Source of the DNA: Nitrososphaerales archaeon
GTDB lineage: Archaea; Thermoproteota; Nitrososphaeria; Nitrososphaerales; Gagatemarchaeaceae
Length of the DNA stretch: 55,709 bases
Reading direction: 5' to 3'
Assembly: GCA_030038395.1 (NCBI GenBank)
Contig: JASHOZ010000051.1
Span: 1-55,709, forward strand
The stretch's first letter is position 1, and every line of letters starts with the position of its first letter. Positions 32,078 to 40,812 of the stretch are shown piece by piece. The notes under the pieces were generated by a model, which was not told where the DNA came from, made no database searches, and worked only from the letters and a program-made list of their open reading frames with translations. The position numbers and the translations under genes were made by a program.

Positions 32078-32689
32078 TTAGTATGGTTGTCTCTGGCTCG
32101 GGCCTGCCCGGACCCTGCCACCAAGCTCGCCGTACCGGAAGCAGTTCACAAGGTGGTCGTTCACCATCCCGGTCGCCTGCATGTGAGCGTAGACTATGGT
32201 GGGGCCAACAAAGCGGAACCCGCGCCCGATGAGTTCGCGGCTAGTCGCCTTTGACTCGGCTGTCGCGGCCGGGAGCTGCTCCAATTCCCGCCAGCGGTTG
32301 ACAATCGGCTTGCCGCCTACCATCCCCCAGATGAACACGTCGAAGCTGCCGAACTCTGCTTTGACGGCCAGGAAGGCCTTCGCGTTCGCGATTGCGGACT
32401 TGATTTTGAGAGGGTTTCTAATGATGCCGGAGTCGGCGAGCAGGCTCGCAACCTTGTGCGCGTCGTAGTTCGCGATTCTGGCGGGGTCGAACCCGTCGAA
32501 TGCCCTCCTGAAGTTCTCGCGTTTGTTCAGGATGGTGGCCCAGCTCAAGCCTGCCTGCATGCCTTCAAGCACGAGCATCTCGAAGAGGCGGCGGTCGTCA
32601 TGCAAGGGGACTCCCCACTCGGTGTCGTGATATGCGAGATACAGTGGGTTATTCAGAGGAGCCCACCCGCATCTCTTCTTCGAACTCAC
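32078..32689 (-). CDS. tag: DNA-3-methyladenine glycosylase I
   Basis: A 203-residue Tag enzyme excising 3-methyladenine. The N-terminal zinc Cys (RCGWA), YHDTEWGVPLHDD, the catalytic-pocket LEGMQAGLSWATIL (with the base-contacting Glu), GIIRNPLKIKSAI and the C-terminal zinc ligands in NDHLVNCF are all present. Length is normal. The C-terminus is short and basic. A degenerate relative lies at 53405. Confidence 0.93.
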   Translation of the reverse strand: MSSKKRCGWAPLNNPLYLAYHDTEWGVPLHDDRRLFEMLVLEGMQAGLSWATILNKRENFRRAFDGFDPARIANYDAHKVASLLADSGIIRNPLKIKSAIANAKAFLAVKAEFGSFDVFIWGMVGGKPIVNRWRELEQLPAATAESKATSRELIGRGFRFVGPTIVYAHMQATGMVNDHLVNCFRYGELGGRVRAGPSQRQPY

Positions 32690-32794
32690 GCGCGGGCTAC
32701 ATCCCCCGAGCGACGAGTAGTTCTCCCTTCCCGTCGCTCCGTCCGCGCCAACACATACTCACGCGGGGCTGAAGGCCGAGCAGTAGTCGGCTAA

Positions 32795-32803
32795 CCTTTA
32801 ACC
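32795..32803 (+). promoter_or_regulatory. TATA box for the AKR gene at 32826
   Basis: CCTTTAACC centred 27 nt from ATG 32826; leaderless arrangement. Confidence 0.5.
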
Positions 32804-32825
32804 GAGGCGAAGGTCGCGTCGCCGC

Positions 32826-33809
32826 ATGCGCTACACCGTCCTCGGGAAGACGCGTCTGAGAGTTTCGAGGCTCTGTATCGGCTGCATGAGCTTCGGGGGT
32901 CCAGGGTCGAAGGGCTTCGAGTGGACCCTCGGTTACGCCGACGCGAGGAAAGTGATCGAAAGGGCTATTGACCTTGGAGTCAACTTCTTCGACACCGCTG
33001 ACGTCTACTCAGGCGGGGAGTCGGAAAGGATCCTTGGGCGAACCCTCGAAGGGCGGAGGAACGACGTAGTAGTGGCGACGAAGGTAGGTCTGCCGACCGG
33101 CGCCGGAAAACACGCACGCGGTCTCGGCACCCTGCACATCCACCGCAACCTAAAGAACTCGCTTCGGAATCTCCGGACAGACCACGTCGACCTGTACCAG
33201 ATTCATCGGTGGGACTACGAGACGCCAATCGAAGACACGCTTAGGACACTGACAGATGCGGTCAGGAAGGATCATTCGGTCGACCACCTCGGGGCTTCCA
33301 GTATGTGGACCTGGCAGCTCGCCAAAGCCCTCTTCGCAAGCGAAGAGCATGGCTGGGCGCGCTTCGAGACGATGCAGAACCACTACAGCTTGGCGTACAG
33401 AGAGGAGGAGAGGGAGATGATCCCCTTCTGTCTAGAAGAGGGGGTCGCCATGATCCCGTGGAGTCCGCTGGCGAGGGGATTCCTCACAGGAAAGTACAGG
33501 CGCGGGACAGAACCAAAGAACATCAGATACAGGAGAGACAGCCTGGTAAGAGAGCGGTTCTTCAAGCCGGAGGACTTCGACGTCGTCGAAAGACTCAGAG
33601 AGGTCGCCGCGGAGATGGGATCGAAGCCGGCGCAGGTGGCGCTGGCGTGGCTGCTGGGGAAGCCCGGGGTCAAGGCGCCCATCGTGGGACCCACTTCGGC
33701 GAGCCAACTGGAGGAGTTGGTTGACGCTGTCGAGCTCAAGCTCACGCCCGACCAGGCGCGACGCCTCGAGGAGCCATACAAGGCCCACCCGGTATTGGGC
33801 CACAGATAG
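32826..33809 (+). CDS. Aldo/keto reductase
   Basis: A 327-residue NADPH-dependent aldo/keto reductase. Catalytic Asp/Tyr are in FFDTADVYSGGESE, Lys in VVATKVG and His in YQIHRWD. The cofactor segment is GPTSASQLEEL. It belongs to the YajO-like AKR11/AKR9 type rather than the Kv-beta type seen at 25309. GASSMWTWQL replaces the common GxSN motif, in which Asn contacts the nicotinamide. Monocistronic with its own TATA box. Substrate unknown. Confidence 0.9.
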   Translation: MRYTVLGKTRLRVSRLCIGCMSFGGPGSKGFEWTLGYADARKVIERAIDLGVNFFDTADVYSGGESERILGRTLEGRRNDVVVATKVGLPTGAGKHARGLGTLHIHRNLKNSLRNLRTDHVDLYQIHRWDYETPIEDTLRTLTDAVRKDHSVDHLGASSMWTWQLAKALFASEEHGWARFETMQNHYSLAYREEEREMIPFCLEEGVAMIPWSPLARGFLTGKYRRGTEPKNIRYRRDSLVRERFFKPEDFDVVERLREVAAEMGSKPAQVALAWLLGKPGVKAPIVGPTSASQLEELVDAVELKLTPDQARRLEEPYKAHPVLGHR

Positions 33810-33936
33810 TCCACCTAGCTCTGGCGACTTGCTTGGAGATGGGCGCTCTAACTCCTCGCCAAGGGACTGGCGATCGAAGAACTCGGGTCGCCCGTCCCCA
33901 GCCAGCTTCCCAGTTCCGTCAACAGGTTGCCAAAGT

Positions 33937-33942
33937 TTAAGT
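33937..33942 (+). promoter_or_regulatory. TATA box for the M61 peptidase gene
   Basis: TTTAAG centred 28 nt upstream of TTG 33967; shows that earlier in-frame starts within the AKR gene are not used. Confidence 0.5.
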
Positions 33943-33966
33943 CGCAAACCTGCCAAATGTCGCCGA

Positions 33967-35784
33967 TTGCCTCAGGAGCCCGTTAGGTACACACTGTCGA
34001 TGGCTCGTGCGAATGCTCACTACTTCGACGTGACTCTCGAGATACCCGTCCCCCCCGAAGAACGTGAGGGCGGGGTCGGACTTCGCATGCCGGTGTGGAC
34101 GCCGGGGCACTACCTGGTCGAAGACTTCGCGCGGCTGGTCACCGATGTGAGGGCGTACGACGCCCAAAGCGGCGCGGAGTTGGCGGTCACGAAGGTAGAG
34201 AAGAGCCTTTGGTCGGTTTCGTGCATGGGTTCGGCCAGAGTCAGGGTCGGGTACTCCGTCTACGCCTTCACGTACACGGTGGGAACGAGCTACATCGACA
34301 ACATTCACGCCATAGTCAACGGAGCGAGTGTTTACCTTTACTCCGAGCGAATGAAAAACGCGCCGGCGAGGCTGACGGTAGTTCCACGCGCAGAGTGGAA
34401 GGTCGTCTCGACCGGCCTGAAGCGCGTCTCTGACTGGGAGTTCGAGGCTCCCGACTACGACACCTTGGTCGATTCACCTCTAGAGATTGGGAACCAGGAA
34501 GTGCGCAAATTTGTCTCCGGGCCAGCGACGTACGAGGTATCCATGTTCGGGTCCGCCCCAACAGATGTGGAGAGGTTCGTGGGTGACATAAAGAGGGTCG
34601 TGGAACAGACTACGCCCGTCTTCGGCCACGTCCCGTACGAGAGATATGTCTTCTTGGTGAACTTCACGGACACCGTCGGGGGCGGGCTCGAGCATCTCAA
34701 CAGCACGGTGTGTTTCGTGCCACGTCTGAGGATGCTCCCGAAGGAGGAGTACGACAACTTGATGAGCCTCTTTTCGCATGAATTCTTCCATGCGTGGAAC
34801 GTCAAGAGACTGAGGCCCGCCGGCCTGGGTCCCTTCGACTACACTTCCGAGGTGTACACGAGGTCGCTGTGGATTGCCGAAGGCGTGACGAGCTACTACG
34901 ACGACCTGATCCTGAGAAGGGCTGGCGTCTATTCGGTGGAGGAATACTTAGACGCGCTCGCGCTAAACTTGAACCTGATGAGCTCCTTCCAAGGCAGTAC
35001 GTTCCAAAGCGCCGAGGAAGCGAGCTTTGACGCCTGGATAAAATACTACAAGCCGAACGAGAACTCGGCGAACGTAACAGCATCCTACTATACCCAAGGA
35101 GCGACGATTGGCTGGATGCTCGACATGGCTGTCAGGGAGTCGACGAAGGGCGGCATGAGCCTCGACGACGTCATGAGGAGGATCTATGGCGACGTATACC
35201 TCAAACAGAACCGGGGGTACACTGACAGGGAATTCGAGGAGGCGTGCGTGGCGATAGGTGGCCCGGGCGCCGGTAAGATATTCGATGCCAGGGTCAGGGG
35301 TCGGGAGAAGGTCGACTTCGGCCGGTACCTGGGGTACGCTGGGCTCAGCCTCCGCAGGAGAGACGAGCGGGCGGGAGAGAAAGGCTACCTCGGAGTCAAG
35401 CTGAAAACCGAGGGCGGCAGGACGATGGTTGCGTCGGTGCTAGCGGAGTCCCCGGCCGAAGCGATGGGCGTGTCGGCGAACGACGAGATTATCGCTGTTC
35501 ACGGCTACAGGATGGGGAGCGACAAGGTCTCATTCTCAATCGAGACTACCAAGCCGGGAGACGCGATTGACCTCACACTTGCGAGAAACGGCCGAATGAT
35601 GGACCTTGGGGGACAGGTCGGGAGCAGGCCCGCGTTCGAGTACAGGATCCAGCCGCGCGCGGACGCTTCGTCGGATGAGAAGGCGCTATTCAAGGGATGG
35701 CTTCTGGCGGAGTGGAGGCCGGAGCTCAAGTACCCGGAATATTCGAAGTCGCCTGACAGGAAACCTGCCTTCGACTACGTCTGA
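33967..35784 (+). CDS. M61 glycyl aminopeptidase-like protein with PDZ domain
   Basis: A 605-residue M61 peptidase. The N-terminal beta domain begins VRYTLSMARANAHYFDVTL with LRMPVWTPGHYLVEDFAR. The zinc site is HEFFHAWNVKRLRP (His271, Glu272, His275), with WIAEGVTSYYDDL supplying the third ligand. A PDZ domain lies near the C-terminus (GYLGVKLKTEGGRTMVASV, SPAEAMGVSANDEIIAV). No signal peptide is present, so it is cytosolic. TTG 33967 agrees with both the TATA box and family N-termini. It likely trims N-terminal Gly/Ala from peptides. Confidence 0.93.
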   Translation: MPQEPVRYTLSMARANAHYFDVTLEIPVPPEEREGGVGLRMPVWTPGHYLVEDFARLVTDVRAYDAQSGAELAVTKVEKSLWSVSCMGSARVRVGYSVYAFTYTVGTSYIDNIHAIVNGASVYLYSERMKNAPARLTVVPRAEWKVVSTGLKRVSDWEFEAPDYDTLVDSPLEIGNQEVRKFVSGPATYEVSMFGSAPTDVERFVGDIKRVVEQTTPVFGHVPYERYVFLVNFTDTVGGGLEHLNSTVCFVPRLRMLPKEEYDNLMSLFSHEFFHAWNVKRLRPAGLGPFDYTSEVYTRSLWIAEGVTSYYDDLILRRAGVYSVEEYLDALALNLNLMSSFQGSTFQSAEEASFDAWIKYYKPNENSANVTASYYTQGATIGWMLDMAVRESTKGGMSLDDVMRRIYGDVYLKQNRGYTDREFEEACVAIGGPGAGKIFDARVRGREKVDFGRYLGYAGLSLRRRDERAGEKGYLGVKLKTEGGRTMVASVLAESPAEAMGVSANDEIIAVHGYRMGSDKVSFSIETTKPGDAIDLTLARNGRMMDLGGQVGSRPAFEYRIQPRADASSDEKALFKGWLLAEWRPELKYPEYSKSPDRKPAFDYV

Positions 35785-35932
35785 CCGCCCCGGCCTTGGA
35801 GTCCGGTCGCTGGGCGGGTGACGGCCGCGAGCCTGCCAAGGTCGAGACCGGATACCCAAGACCTTTTCAACAACGCTGAGAGGGAGTCATTTCCTTGTTC
35901 GGGCCGAGGGCGAGTTCGGGGTACGTGACATT

Positions 35933-36616
35933 ATGCGCGCTAATCTCTCAGGTGCGGCCAAGTTGAAGGTCTTCCGCCGCGATGCCCGCCTGTCCGAGGG
36001 ACCTGCAGGCACGGAAGGAGGTTCATCGGACAGCACCGCGGCTGCAGGGGCTAACAGGCGGGTCGCCGCAGGAGTCGCCGTGGCGATTGTGGTGGTCGCG
36101 GCTGTCATTGCTCTAGTGGCCACGAGCGGACCCTCACCCTCTGCGACCGTGGGTACCAGCTCGACAACCTCGATCTCGGACTCGGCAGTTGCCATAGTGG
36201 CCTCGGTGGTTCAGGCAAGTCCGGCGGGGTTCTCGAATGAATCCTCGAAGGCGCGGCCATCCTCAACGGTCGACTGGGTCGAGCTCCAGAACATAAACGA
36301 CGGCTCTTCGGCGAATGTGACGGTGATGATATTCGCTAGCACGAACGAGTCGCTGACCTATTTCGGCAGGGTAGTTGCGGACGAAGGGGGCCTCCCCGGC
36401 TATTCGGTAATCAACTCCACCCTCGCGTCCTATCAGCAATATGGTTCATGCTACGCGTATGGGGAGGACACTTCGGATGGAATCTCCGTGGTCAACGGAC
36501 TCTGTACCAAGGGAAACGTGTTCCTCGAGGTCCATCTGATTTCCGGGATATCGTTCACTGCACTGGAGGACGACCTCACCACAATCATGGGGGCCGCCTA
36601 CCAGAGCGCAACGTGA
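35933..36616 (+). CDS. Single-pass membrane-anchored extracytoplasmic protein
   Basis: A 227-residue protein. A basic N-terminal cytosolic tail of about 42 residues is followed by one hydrophobic helix (RRVAAGVAVAIVVVAAVIALVA). A Ser/Thr-rich linker leads to an outside domain of about 140 residues with several N-glycosylation sequons (NES, NVT, NES, NST) and two cysteines (YGSCYAYG and NGLCTKG) that could form a disulfide. No family is recognised. No clear TATA box precedes the ATG, so the start is less certain. Confidence 0.65.
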   Translation: MRANLSGAAKLKVFRRDARLSEGPAGTEGGSSDSTAAAGANRRVAAGVAVAIVVVAAVIALVATSGPSPSATVGTSSTTSISDSAVAIVASVVQASPAGFSNESSKARPSSTVDWVELQNINDGSSANVTVMIFASTNESLTYFGRVVADEGGLPGYSVINSTLASYQQYGSCYAYGEDTSDGISVVNGLCTKGNVFLEVHLISGISFTALEDDLTTIMGAAYQSAT

Positions 36617-36776
36617 TGAGATGGGCGCCTGTGCAAGTCTGGCCTTTCAGGCGCGGGCCAGGCTTCACTTAGGTAGTGCGAACGCGCAGCAGTGTCTCCT
36701 CCTCGGCTCAGGTGCCGTGCCAGAGTCTGCTACTTGGACGCCGGCCGTGCCCTGCTCACGTCGGAGACCAGCACAG

Positions 36777-36785
36777 ACTTAAGAG
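36777..36785 (+). promoter_or_regulatory. TATA box for the CBS gene at 36809
   Basis: ACTTAAGAG centred 28 nt before TTG 36809; sets the start. Confidence 0.55.
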
Positions 36786-36808
36786 CGAACACGGTCCCAG
36801 TTCAGACC

Positions 36809-37252
36809 TTGTCGGTCTCTCTGGCGACGAAGGTCAGAGGCCTAGTCGTAGATGACGTGTTTCAGGTCGAACCCGAAGTGACTACCCGGGACGCCGCCGT
36901 ACAGATGGTGGAGAAGGGGGTAGGGAGCCTGCTGGTCTCCGGGGGCGGTGGACCGATTGGAATCGTGACGGACAGGGACATCCTGCGTAAGGTGACGGCC
37001 GCTGGAAGGGACTCCGGCAGGGTCAAAGTCAGAGACATCATGTCGCTCCCTCTCATTGGGGTGACACCTGAAGCGACAGTCGGAGACGCGGTAAAGGAGA
37101 TGGTTGGACATGGCGTCAAGAGGCTGGCCGTAGTGGAGGAGAGCGGCGCCTTCGTCGGTCTGATAACCATGACGGACATAGTGGCTTGGCTTGCTAGGCA
37201 GAAGGAGCTCTCGGATTCGCTGGTTGACTACTTCCTTTACGATCTTCCTTAG
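36809..37252 (+). CDS. CBS-domain pair protein
   Basis: 147 residues comprising two CBS motifs: VRGLVVDDVFQVEPEVTTRDAAVQM with GIVTDRDILRKV, and VRDIMSLPLIGVTPEATVGDAVKEM with GLITMTDIVAWLA. Such pairs form an adenosyl-ligand sensor. The TATA box at 36777-36785 picks TTG 36809; a longer frame from 36692 is Arg/Cys-rich and not conserved-looking. The RNase H-like gene starts 16 nt after the stop, so they may be cotranscribed. Confidence 0.85.
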   Translation: MSVSLATKVRGLVVDDVFQVEPEVTTRDAAVQMVEKGVGSLLVSGGGGPIGIVTDRDILRKVTAAGRDSGRVKVRDIMSLPLIGVTPEATVGDAVKEMVGHGVKRLAVVEESGAFVGLITMTDIVAWLARQKELSDSLVDYFLYDLP

Positions 37253-37267
37253 CGAGCGACGGCGGCG

Positions 37268-37693
37268 TTGACTGAAGAAACGCATCCGCCGAACGTCTTC
37301 GTCGACGCCAAGATTCTGAATATGCACGACAAGAGCCTCGGCACGGAGGCCTACGTCGGCTATCTCGTCAAGGAGACTGGCGCGAGGAAGGCGAAAGAGG
37401 TCGATGCAGGAGAGAGCGACGACGCCGAGATTCTTGCAGTAATATTCGCGATCGAGGATCTGAAGAGCACCTTCCCGAGGATGACGATTGTCTGCGACCA
37501 TCAGTCCGTCGTTTCGGAAGCGAAGAAAGGGTCAGTCCGAAAGCCGAGCCCGCATCTTGCGAGACTAAGAGAGCTGCTCAGCGACAATCCTGGGGTGGCC
37601 CTTGAGGCGCTTCAGAGCAATCTTGCTCACGGGGTCGTCACAGACTACGTCAACCGCGTGAAAGAGGCACGTGAAAGCCATGGCGACACTTAA
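37268..37693 (+). CDS. RNase H-like fold protein
   Basis: A 141-residue protein with the RNase HI secondary-structure order. VFVDAK (Asp13) is on strand 1, then DDAEILAVIFAIEDL (Glu54) on helix 1 and TIVCDHQSVVSEA (Asp77) on strand 4. These three positions match the D-E-D carboxylates of RNase H, although the usual DGS is DAK and the final His/Asp is unclear. It could be a divergent nuclease or a nucleic-acid-binding relative. TTG 37268 is the start, 16 nt downstream of the CBS gene. Confidence 0.7.
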   Translation: MTEETHPPNVFVDAKILNMHDKSLGTEAYVGYLVKETGARKAKEVDAGESDDAEILAVIFAIEDLKSTFPRMTIVCDHQSVVSEAKKGSVRKPSPHLARLRELLSDNPGVALEALQSNLAHGVVTDYVNRVKEARESHGDT

Positions 37694-37779
37694 TGAGCCC
37701 GAGGGCCGAACTGAACACCATGAGAGGACCGGGCCGTTCTGGGTCGCCGAACACCCGTTCTCTAGGATGGGATTAACTT

Positions 37780-37794
37780 GGGTGCCGTGCACCC
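37780..37794 (+). promoter_or_regulatory. 15-bp palindrome at the surface-protein start
   Basis: GGGTGCCGTGCACCC has 6-bp perfect arms around CGT. It lies between a TATA-like GATTAACT (37771-37778) and GTG 37795, where a bound repressor could block initiation. Confidence 0.45.
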
Positions 37795-39078
37795 GTGGCC
37801 GAGAAGAGGATGAAGGCGCCGAAAGGGTTGGCCGGAAGCGGAAACAGAGGGGGAGTCAGCCGCGCGAGGGTCGCGGTGTTTGGGCTGTCGCTAATGTTGC
37901 TCGCGTCCTCCTGGTTCGCCGCGTCTGCCGTCAGAGCAGCCACTTACAACAACGTCCAGGTCTTCGTCAGTCCAGAGGCCCAACTTCCATTCTCTTACAC
38001 CTTCACTGTCTATAACTCGACAGGGATGCAGGTTGGGGCCTATCAGGACTCGTATCCGGCGGCGGCGTTCGAGCTCCCGAGCGGAGTATACCTGTTCACG
38101 GTGAGTGCGATCTACCAGAACGACGTCTGTCTTGGCTGCTTGCAACCCGCGGCGTCGAACAACTCCTCAGCTGCGGGCGTAGCCGATGACCTCGCCATCG
38201 TGAACTCAACAGGGACCCAGGGGAACTCGACTGAGACTCAGAGTAACTCCACCGGGACGCTTGCCAACTCTACCGTGCTCCCCGTGGTCGTTGCACTGCA
38301 GTCGCAGTCAGAGTATGGGTACCAACTGTCGGATGTCACGGGTTCTCAGACCCTCAACCTGGTGCTTGCGAACGTGACGGACTACCCGACATCCAATGTC
38401 ACTGTCAGGGTCCTCTTCGCCAACGGGACGGGTGTGGCCAATGCCTCGGTGTCTGCCTCAATTGTGGGGCAGTGGTACTCTTGGTGGGGAGAAGGATACA
38501 ACGTCTCCATGTCGGCCGAGACCTCGGCGAACGGTACCGCCTCGCTTATCCTCCCCGCCGCACCTGCGGTGATCACGGCCTGGGACTGGGTCCCGGTCAA
38601 CCTCCCTCCGAACATGACGACGCCAGTCAACGTGGGAGGGCAGACAATCAATGTCACCGAGATATGGGAACCTGCCTACGTCGGACTTTCCGGCTCGGCA
38701 GACCTCATACCCCCTGAGAACAACGTCACTATTGCGCTCCAGTACCAGCAGCCGACCTATTGGGCCGAACCGGTCACGGTAGAGACGTCGACGCCCGTCA
38801 CGAGCGGAAGCACGAGCGGCACGGTCGCAAGCTCGCCTGCCGGCGTCCCGGCTGCCGTGAGCCAAGCCACGGCGAGCGGCTCCCAGAACGAATCCTATCA
38901 GCCGTCGCAAATCCCGGCGATGGAGGTGGGCGGGCTGAAGACGACCTCAAGCCAGCTCCTCGGGGGGGACGGTCTTGCAATCGTGACTGCCTCCGTTCTT
39001 GGGGCCGTCGTGTGCGCCACCGTGGGTGTGACCCTGGCAAAGAGACGGCGTCAGCAGGCTTCCGAAGCACGCGCCTGA
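37795..39078 (+). CDS. Glycosylated cell-surface protein with C-terminal anchor
   Basis: A 427-residue exported protein. A basic N-terminus precedes a signal sequence (VAVFGLSLMLLASSWFAASAVRAA). The outside region of about 340 residues is beta-rich and carries more than a dozen N-glycosylation sequons (NST, NNSS, NVT, NGT, NMT and others). A stretch near residues 135-160 repeats NST every few residues. A Ser/Thr/Gly-rich stalk leads to one C-terminal helix (GLAIVTASVLGAVVCATVGVTLA) and a basic tail. It looks like an S-layer-associated or adhesin-type protein. CLGCL near residue 113 may form a disulfide. Confidence 0.8.
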   Translation: MAEKRMKAPKGLAGSGNRGGVSRARVAVFGLSLMLLASSWFAASAVRAATYNNVQVFVSPEAQLPFSYTFTVYNSTGMQVGAYQDSYPAAAFELPSGVYLFTVSAIYQNDVCLGCLQPAASNNSSAAGVADDLAIVNSTGTQGNSTETQSNSTGTLANSTVLPVVVALQSQSEYGYQLSDVTGSQTLNLVLANVTDYPTSNVTVRVLFANGTGVANASVSASIVGQWYSWWGEGYNVSMSAETSANGTASLILPAAPAVITAWDWVPVNLPPNMTTPVNVGGQTINVTEIWEPAYVGLSGSADLIPPENNVTIALQYQQPTYWAEPVTVETSTPVTSGSTSGTVASSPAGVPAAVSQATASGSQNESYQPSQIPAMEVGGLKTTSSQLLGGDGLAIVTASVLGAVVCATVGVTLAKRRRQQASEARA

Positions 39079-39143
39079 GCAGGGTTCCCCTACTTCACTG
39101 AAGAGGGAGCAGCGGGGCCAGGGGCTCTGATATGTAGGCTGTA

Positions 39144-39152
39144 ACTTATATG
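39144..39152 (+). promoter_or_regulatory. TATA box for pdxS-pdxT
   Basis: ACTTATATG centred 27 nt from ATG 39175; the candidate operator follows directly. Confidence 0.6.
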
Positions 39153-39158
39153 TCCATC

Positions 39159-39175
39159 TGTGCCTGCCAGGCACA
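39159..39175 (+). promoter_or_regulatory. 17-bp perfect palindrome at the pdxS start (candidate operator)
   Basis: TGTGCCTGCCAGGCACA has 8-bp arms around one C. It starts 7 nt after the TATA box and ends on the A of the ATG, covering the predicted initiation site. This is a classic archaeal repressor position. Confidence 0.55.
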
Positions 39176-40125
39176 TGATTTCTCTGGCCGGAGAGCCGAA
39201 GACGGCTGCGGTGACCGCGCATGCGAGAGGGCAGGAGACGACGGGCACGACGACCGTCAAGCGCGGCTTTGCACACATGCTCAAGCACGGCGTCGTCATG
39301 GACGTCACCACAGTCGAGCAGGCACAGATTGCGGAAGAGGCGGGGGCAGTGTCGGTTATGGTTCTTGACAAACTGCCGTATGACATCAGGCAGCAGGGCG
39401 GAGTGGCCAGGACTGCCAGCCTGAGGGTAATTGAGGAGATCCTGGACCACGTCACGATTCCGGTGATGGCAAAGTGCAGGATAGGGCACTCCTACGAAGC
39501 CAAGGTCCTGCAGGAGACGGGAGTCGATATGATAGACGAGTCGGAAGTGCTGACCCCTGCCGACGAAGAGAGGTTCATCTGGAAGTGGGACTTCACGACC
39601 CCATTCGTGAGCGGCTGCAAGGACCTCGGCGAGGCCCTAAGACGGATCACAGAGGGAGCGTCGATGATCAGGACGAAAGGAGAGCCCGGGACGGGCAACG
39701 TCGCGGAGGCCGTCAAGCATGTGAGAATTCTGAACAAGGAGGTGAGGGGCGTCCGGGGCACATACGAATCAGGGGACACGCAGGAGCTCCTCAGGCTGTC
39801 GAGGGAGCTGAAGGTCCCGTTCGAACTGGTCGAGGAGACGGGCAGGCTCGGGAGGCTTCCGGTAGTCAACTTCGCCGCAGGAGGGATAGCGACGCCCGCA
39901 GACGCGGCACTCATGATGACGCTCGGCTGCGACGGTGTGTTCGTAGGCTCAGGGGTCTTCAAGGCAGAGGACCCTCGTGAGAGGGCCAGATCGATAGTCG
40001 TAGCCGTGACGTACCACGACGACCCAAAGGTCGTGGCAGAAGCGCAGAAGATGATAGACGAACGGAAGTCCATGATGGGTACGACCGATTCTCTCAGGAT
40101 GCAGGAGAGAGGTGTCAACGTCTGA
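39175..40125 (+). CDS. pdxS: Pyridoxal 5'-phosphate synthase subunit PdxS
   Basis: A 316-residue PdxS, which builds PLP from ribose 5-phosphate, glyceraldehyde 3-phosphate and ammonia. Motifs are [16 protein letters not shown] with the first-strand Asp, [12 protein letters not shown] (Schiff-base Lys), [36 protein letters not shown] and [16 protein letters not shown]. The ATG 39175 start is set by the TATA box. It forms a dodecamer with PdxT, whose gene overlaps its stop codon. Confidence 0.97.
   Translation: MISLAGEPKTAAVTAHARGQETTGTTTVKRGFAHMLKHGVVMDVTTVEQAQIAEEAGAVSVMVLDKLPYDIRQQGGVARTASLRVIEEILDHVTIPVMAKCRIGHSYEAKVLQETGVDMIDESEVLTPADEERFIWKWDFTTPFVSGCKDLGEALRRITEGASMIRTKGEPGTGNVAEAVKHVRILNKEVRGVRGTYESGDTQELLRLSRELKVPFELVEETGRLGRLPVVNFAAGGIATPADAALMMTLGCDGVFVGSGVFKAEDPRERARSIVVAVTYHDDPKVVAEAQKMIDERKSMMGTTDSLRMQERGVNV
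40103..40124 (+). promoter_or_regulatory. Ribosome-binding site and CTG start of pdxT
   Basis: GGAGAGAGGTG (40104-40114 region) lies about 8 nt before CTG 40122-40124, which overlaps the pdxS TGA. GTG 40140 lacks such a site and would cut the first beta strand. Confidence 0.5.
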
Positions 40126-40745
40126 GCCTGCAGATAGGGGTGCTCGGCCTGCAGGGGGACGTCGAGGAGCACCTGTCGGCCACGCAGACGGCGCTCTCTA
40201 GGCTCGGACGGGAAGGGGAACCGACTCTCGTGAAGAGCGTGGAAGATGTGAGGAGGGTCAGCGCGCTGATCGTCCCGGGAGGCGAGAGCACCGTGATGGG
40301 AGGGCTGTCCTCGGTCAAGGGGATCATACCGGCTCTGCGGGAAAGAATCTCCGGTGGTCTCCCCACCCTGGGGACATGCGCCGGAATGATCGTGCTGGCG
40401 AGGAAGGCGCCGGACAGGGTCGTCGGCGAGACGAACCAAATCGTGCTCGGCGCGCTCGACATATCGGTCGAGAGGAACTCGTTCGGAAGGCAGCGCGAGT
40501 CGTTCGAAGCCGAGCTGAGACTCGAGCTCCCCGGGGGGGAGAGGTTCCGGGGAGTGTTCATCAGAGCCCCTGCCGTGAAGTCGATGGGCCCCGGCGTCAA
40601 GGAGTTGGCCAGGCTGGGCGAGAAGGTGGTGGCTGTTCAGCAGGGCAGGATAGTAGGTACGGCTTTCCACCCCGAGTTGAGCGAGAGCACCCTCGTGCAC
40701 GAGTACCTGATCAAGCTGGCGACTGGGCAGCCGGAAAGAGCGTAG
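40122..40745 (+). CDS. pdxT: Pyridoxal 5'-phosphate synthase glutaminase subunit PdxT
   Basis: A 207-residue glutaminase supplying ammonia to PdxS. The catalytic Cys is in [12 protein letters not shown], with His and Glu in [23 protein letters not shown] forms the oxyanion region and GVFIRAPAV a family strand. Family N-termini read [13 protein letters not shown]; this whole strand is encoded only if translation begins upstream of GTG 40140, and the sole coupled candidate is CTG 40122 ([11 protein letters not shown]). The start is therefore probable, not proven. Confidence 0.93.
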   Translation: MSLQIGVLGLQGDVEEHLSATQTALSRLGREGEPTLVKSVEDVRRVSALIVPGGESTVMGGLSSVKGIIPALRERISGGLPTLGTCAGMIVLARKAPDRVVGETNQIVLGALDISVERNSFGRQRESFEAELRLELPGGERFRGVFIRAPAVKSMGPGVKELARLGEKVVAVQQGRIVGTAFHPELSESTLVHEYLIKLATGQPERA

Positions 40746-40812
40746 TCGCGAACAGTAGTTCAGACGGTGACAGCCGACTCTGGTGGCTTTGAGTCAGGCA
40801 GATACCCTGAGG

